A stretch of 5,806 bases of DNA from a bacterium (GTDB lineage: Bacteria; Verrucomicrobiota; Kiritimatiellia; UBA8416; CAMZLY01), in assembly GCA_030632465.1 (NCBI GenBank), contig DAOVUR010000126.1, positions 1 through 5,806 of the forward strand, given 5' to 3'. Of this stretch, positions 4,997-5,806 are shown piece by piece; the first letter of the stretch is position 1, and the number at the start of each line of letters is the position of its first letter. The notes beneath the pieces were generated by a model. That model saw only the letters and a program-made list of their open reading frames with translations. It made no database searches and was not told the DNA's origin. The translations under genes and the position numbers were made by a program.

Positions 4997-5806
4997 CTAT
5001 TTTTCTTTTTTTATTACTCGGTAGAAATAAGGAACATCGTTAGTTGCTGTTCCATCTTTGTACGTCATCTGCCCAGAATCTACTGATATCTCGTCATCAA
5101 GAACAACTTCATTGAACCCATCTACGAGCGAACTGCATCTGAGAAGAGCATATTTCTTATTAGCAGCTTTTGGCCATTCAAGCGTAATACCATCTGTTTC
5201 AATTTTAAGAACCTTAACCTGCAAGCCTGGATCCTTATCAAGTAGCATTATAGCATCATAATCAGTTACGCCATCACCATCAGAATCTTGCGTAAGCTGA
5301 GTAACCGTCAGCTGATCCACATTAGAAATCTCCTGATTAAGATGATCTTGCAAACGCGTTAATACGGCAGCATCCGACACAAACCCATTTCCGATAAGTC
5401 TGAAATCACTAACGCTATACGACTGCGGATCTATTCCTTGCTGATTAAAGTCAAATCCTATCATCTTAACAGCATTAAGAGTTTCTAGCCAAAGCGCATT
5501 CTTTGCTTCATCATTATCAGACCCTCTAGGCATCTCGCGATCCCACACCCCATGATCAGCAGAATCAATAGTTATATTGTTAACTACCCACTCCCCTGAT
5601 ACATTATTAATAAGTAAACCACTAGCTACCCACTGAATATCATTTGCACCAATAATAAATAGAGAAACACCTCTTGGCACATCAACTGCAGTTGAATCAA
5701 CCATCAGCTTGAAGGATAACCCCTCAATACCTGCTTGTCCGTAACTACCAACAAACGCTTCAGCTGATACGGTTTCATCTGCATTAAGGTTTGCATCAAC
5801 GGCAAC
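4997..5806 (-). CDS. Secreted or surface protein, N-terminus outside the window; TSP3-type calcium loop and FN3-like tail
   Basis: The frame is open to the window edge, so the visible 269 residues are a C-terminal part. An ATG at 5704 exists, but the 34 codons before it read smoothly and align with the downstream paralogue, so it is not the start. Visible residues 1-142 form a beta-sandwich-like region resembling the neighbouring PEP-CTERM protein. DSDGDGVTDYD at about 174-184 is a thrombospondin-type-3/dockerin-like calcium loop. Residues 198-266, with ITLEWPKAANKKYALLR and the ending PYFYRVIKKEK, look like the FN3-like C-terminal domain common in secreted proteins of Lentisphaerae and Verrucomicrobia. 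There is no PEP-CTERM motif. The stop is TAG. No terminator lies in the 70 bases before the PEP-CTERM gene, so the two are probably co-transcribed. Specific function unknown; not recognised by name. Confidence 0.85.
   Translation of the reverse strand, partial: VAVDANLNADETVSAEAFVGSYGQAGIEGLSFKLMVDSTAVDVPRGVSLFIIGANDIQWVASGLLINNVSGEWVVNNITIDSADHGVWDREMPRGSDNDEAKNALWLETLNAVKMIGFDFNQQGIDPQSYSVSDFRLIGNGFVSDAAVLTRLQDHLNQEISNVDQLTVTQLTQDSDGDGVTDYDAIMLLDKDPGLQVKVLKIETDGITLEWPKAANKKYALLRCSSLVDGFNEVVLDDEISVDSGQMTYKDGTATNDVPYFYRVIKKEK

Overview
The window reads as an ordinary chromosomal segment of a moderately AT-rich Gram-negative bacterium. A PEP-CTERM surface protein, a neighbouring secreted protein with a calcium-loop plus FN3-like tail, and a release factor and adenylosuccinate lyase of bacterial type together suggest the PVC superphylum, most likely Lentisphaerae/Kiritimatiellota/Verrucomicrobia. 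That assignment is inference from domain style, not from a phylogenetic marker.

Positions 1-1923, all on the minus strand, hold translation genes: tRNA-Tyr(GTA), rpmE (ribosomal protein L31), prfA (release factor 1), and at the left edge the first nine codons of a further gene, probably prmC. The rpmE-prfA-prmC order is widespread in bacteria and makes functional sense, because PrmC methylates the GGQ glutamine of RF1. A rho-independent terminator lies between rpmE and prfA. Between prfA and the putative prmC lie an array of TAGTGAA heptamers and a GC-rich, REP-like palindromic element with three copies of a 14-base core.

Positions 1924-2671 hold a tRNA upstream region and a single plus-strand gene for a small, unnamed two-helix membrane protein (131 aa) that resembles TM2/DUF5683-type proteins. 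It converges on purB and ends at a strong, partly bidirectional terminator, followed by a second hairpin without a T-tract.

Positions 2672-4027 (minus) encode PurB, the bifunctional lyase of purine synthesis. Positions 4122-5806 (minus) hold two envelope or secreted proteins, probably co-transcribed. The upstream one is cut by the window edge; its visible part is a beta-sandwich-like region, a thrombospondin-type-3 calcium loop and an FN3-like tail. The downstream one has a signal peptide, a similar beta-sandwich region and a PEP-CTERM sorting signal, and ends at a strong terminator. By eye the two share a domain, so they look like diverged paralogues with different C-terminal fates.

I found no CRISPR array, insertion sequence, integrase, toxin-antitoxin pair or defence system. 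The points most worth a second look are the REP-like element inside the prfA-prmC gap, the paralogous surface-protein pair, and the unnamed small membrane protein.
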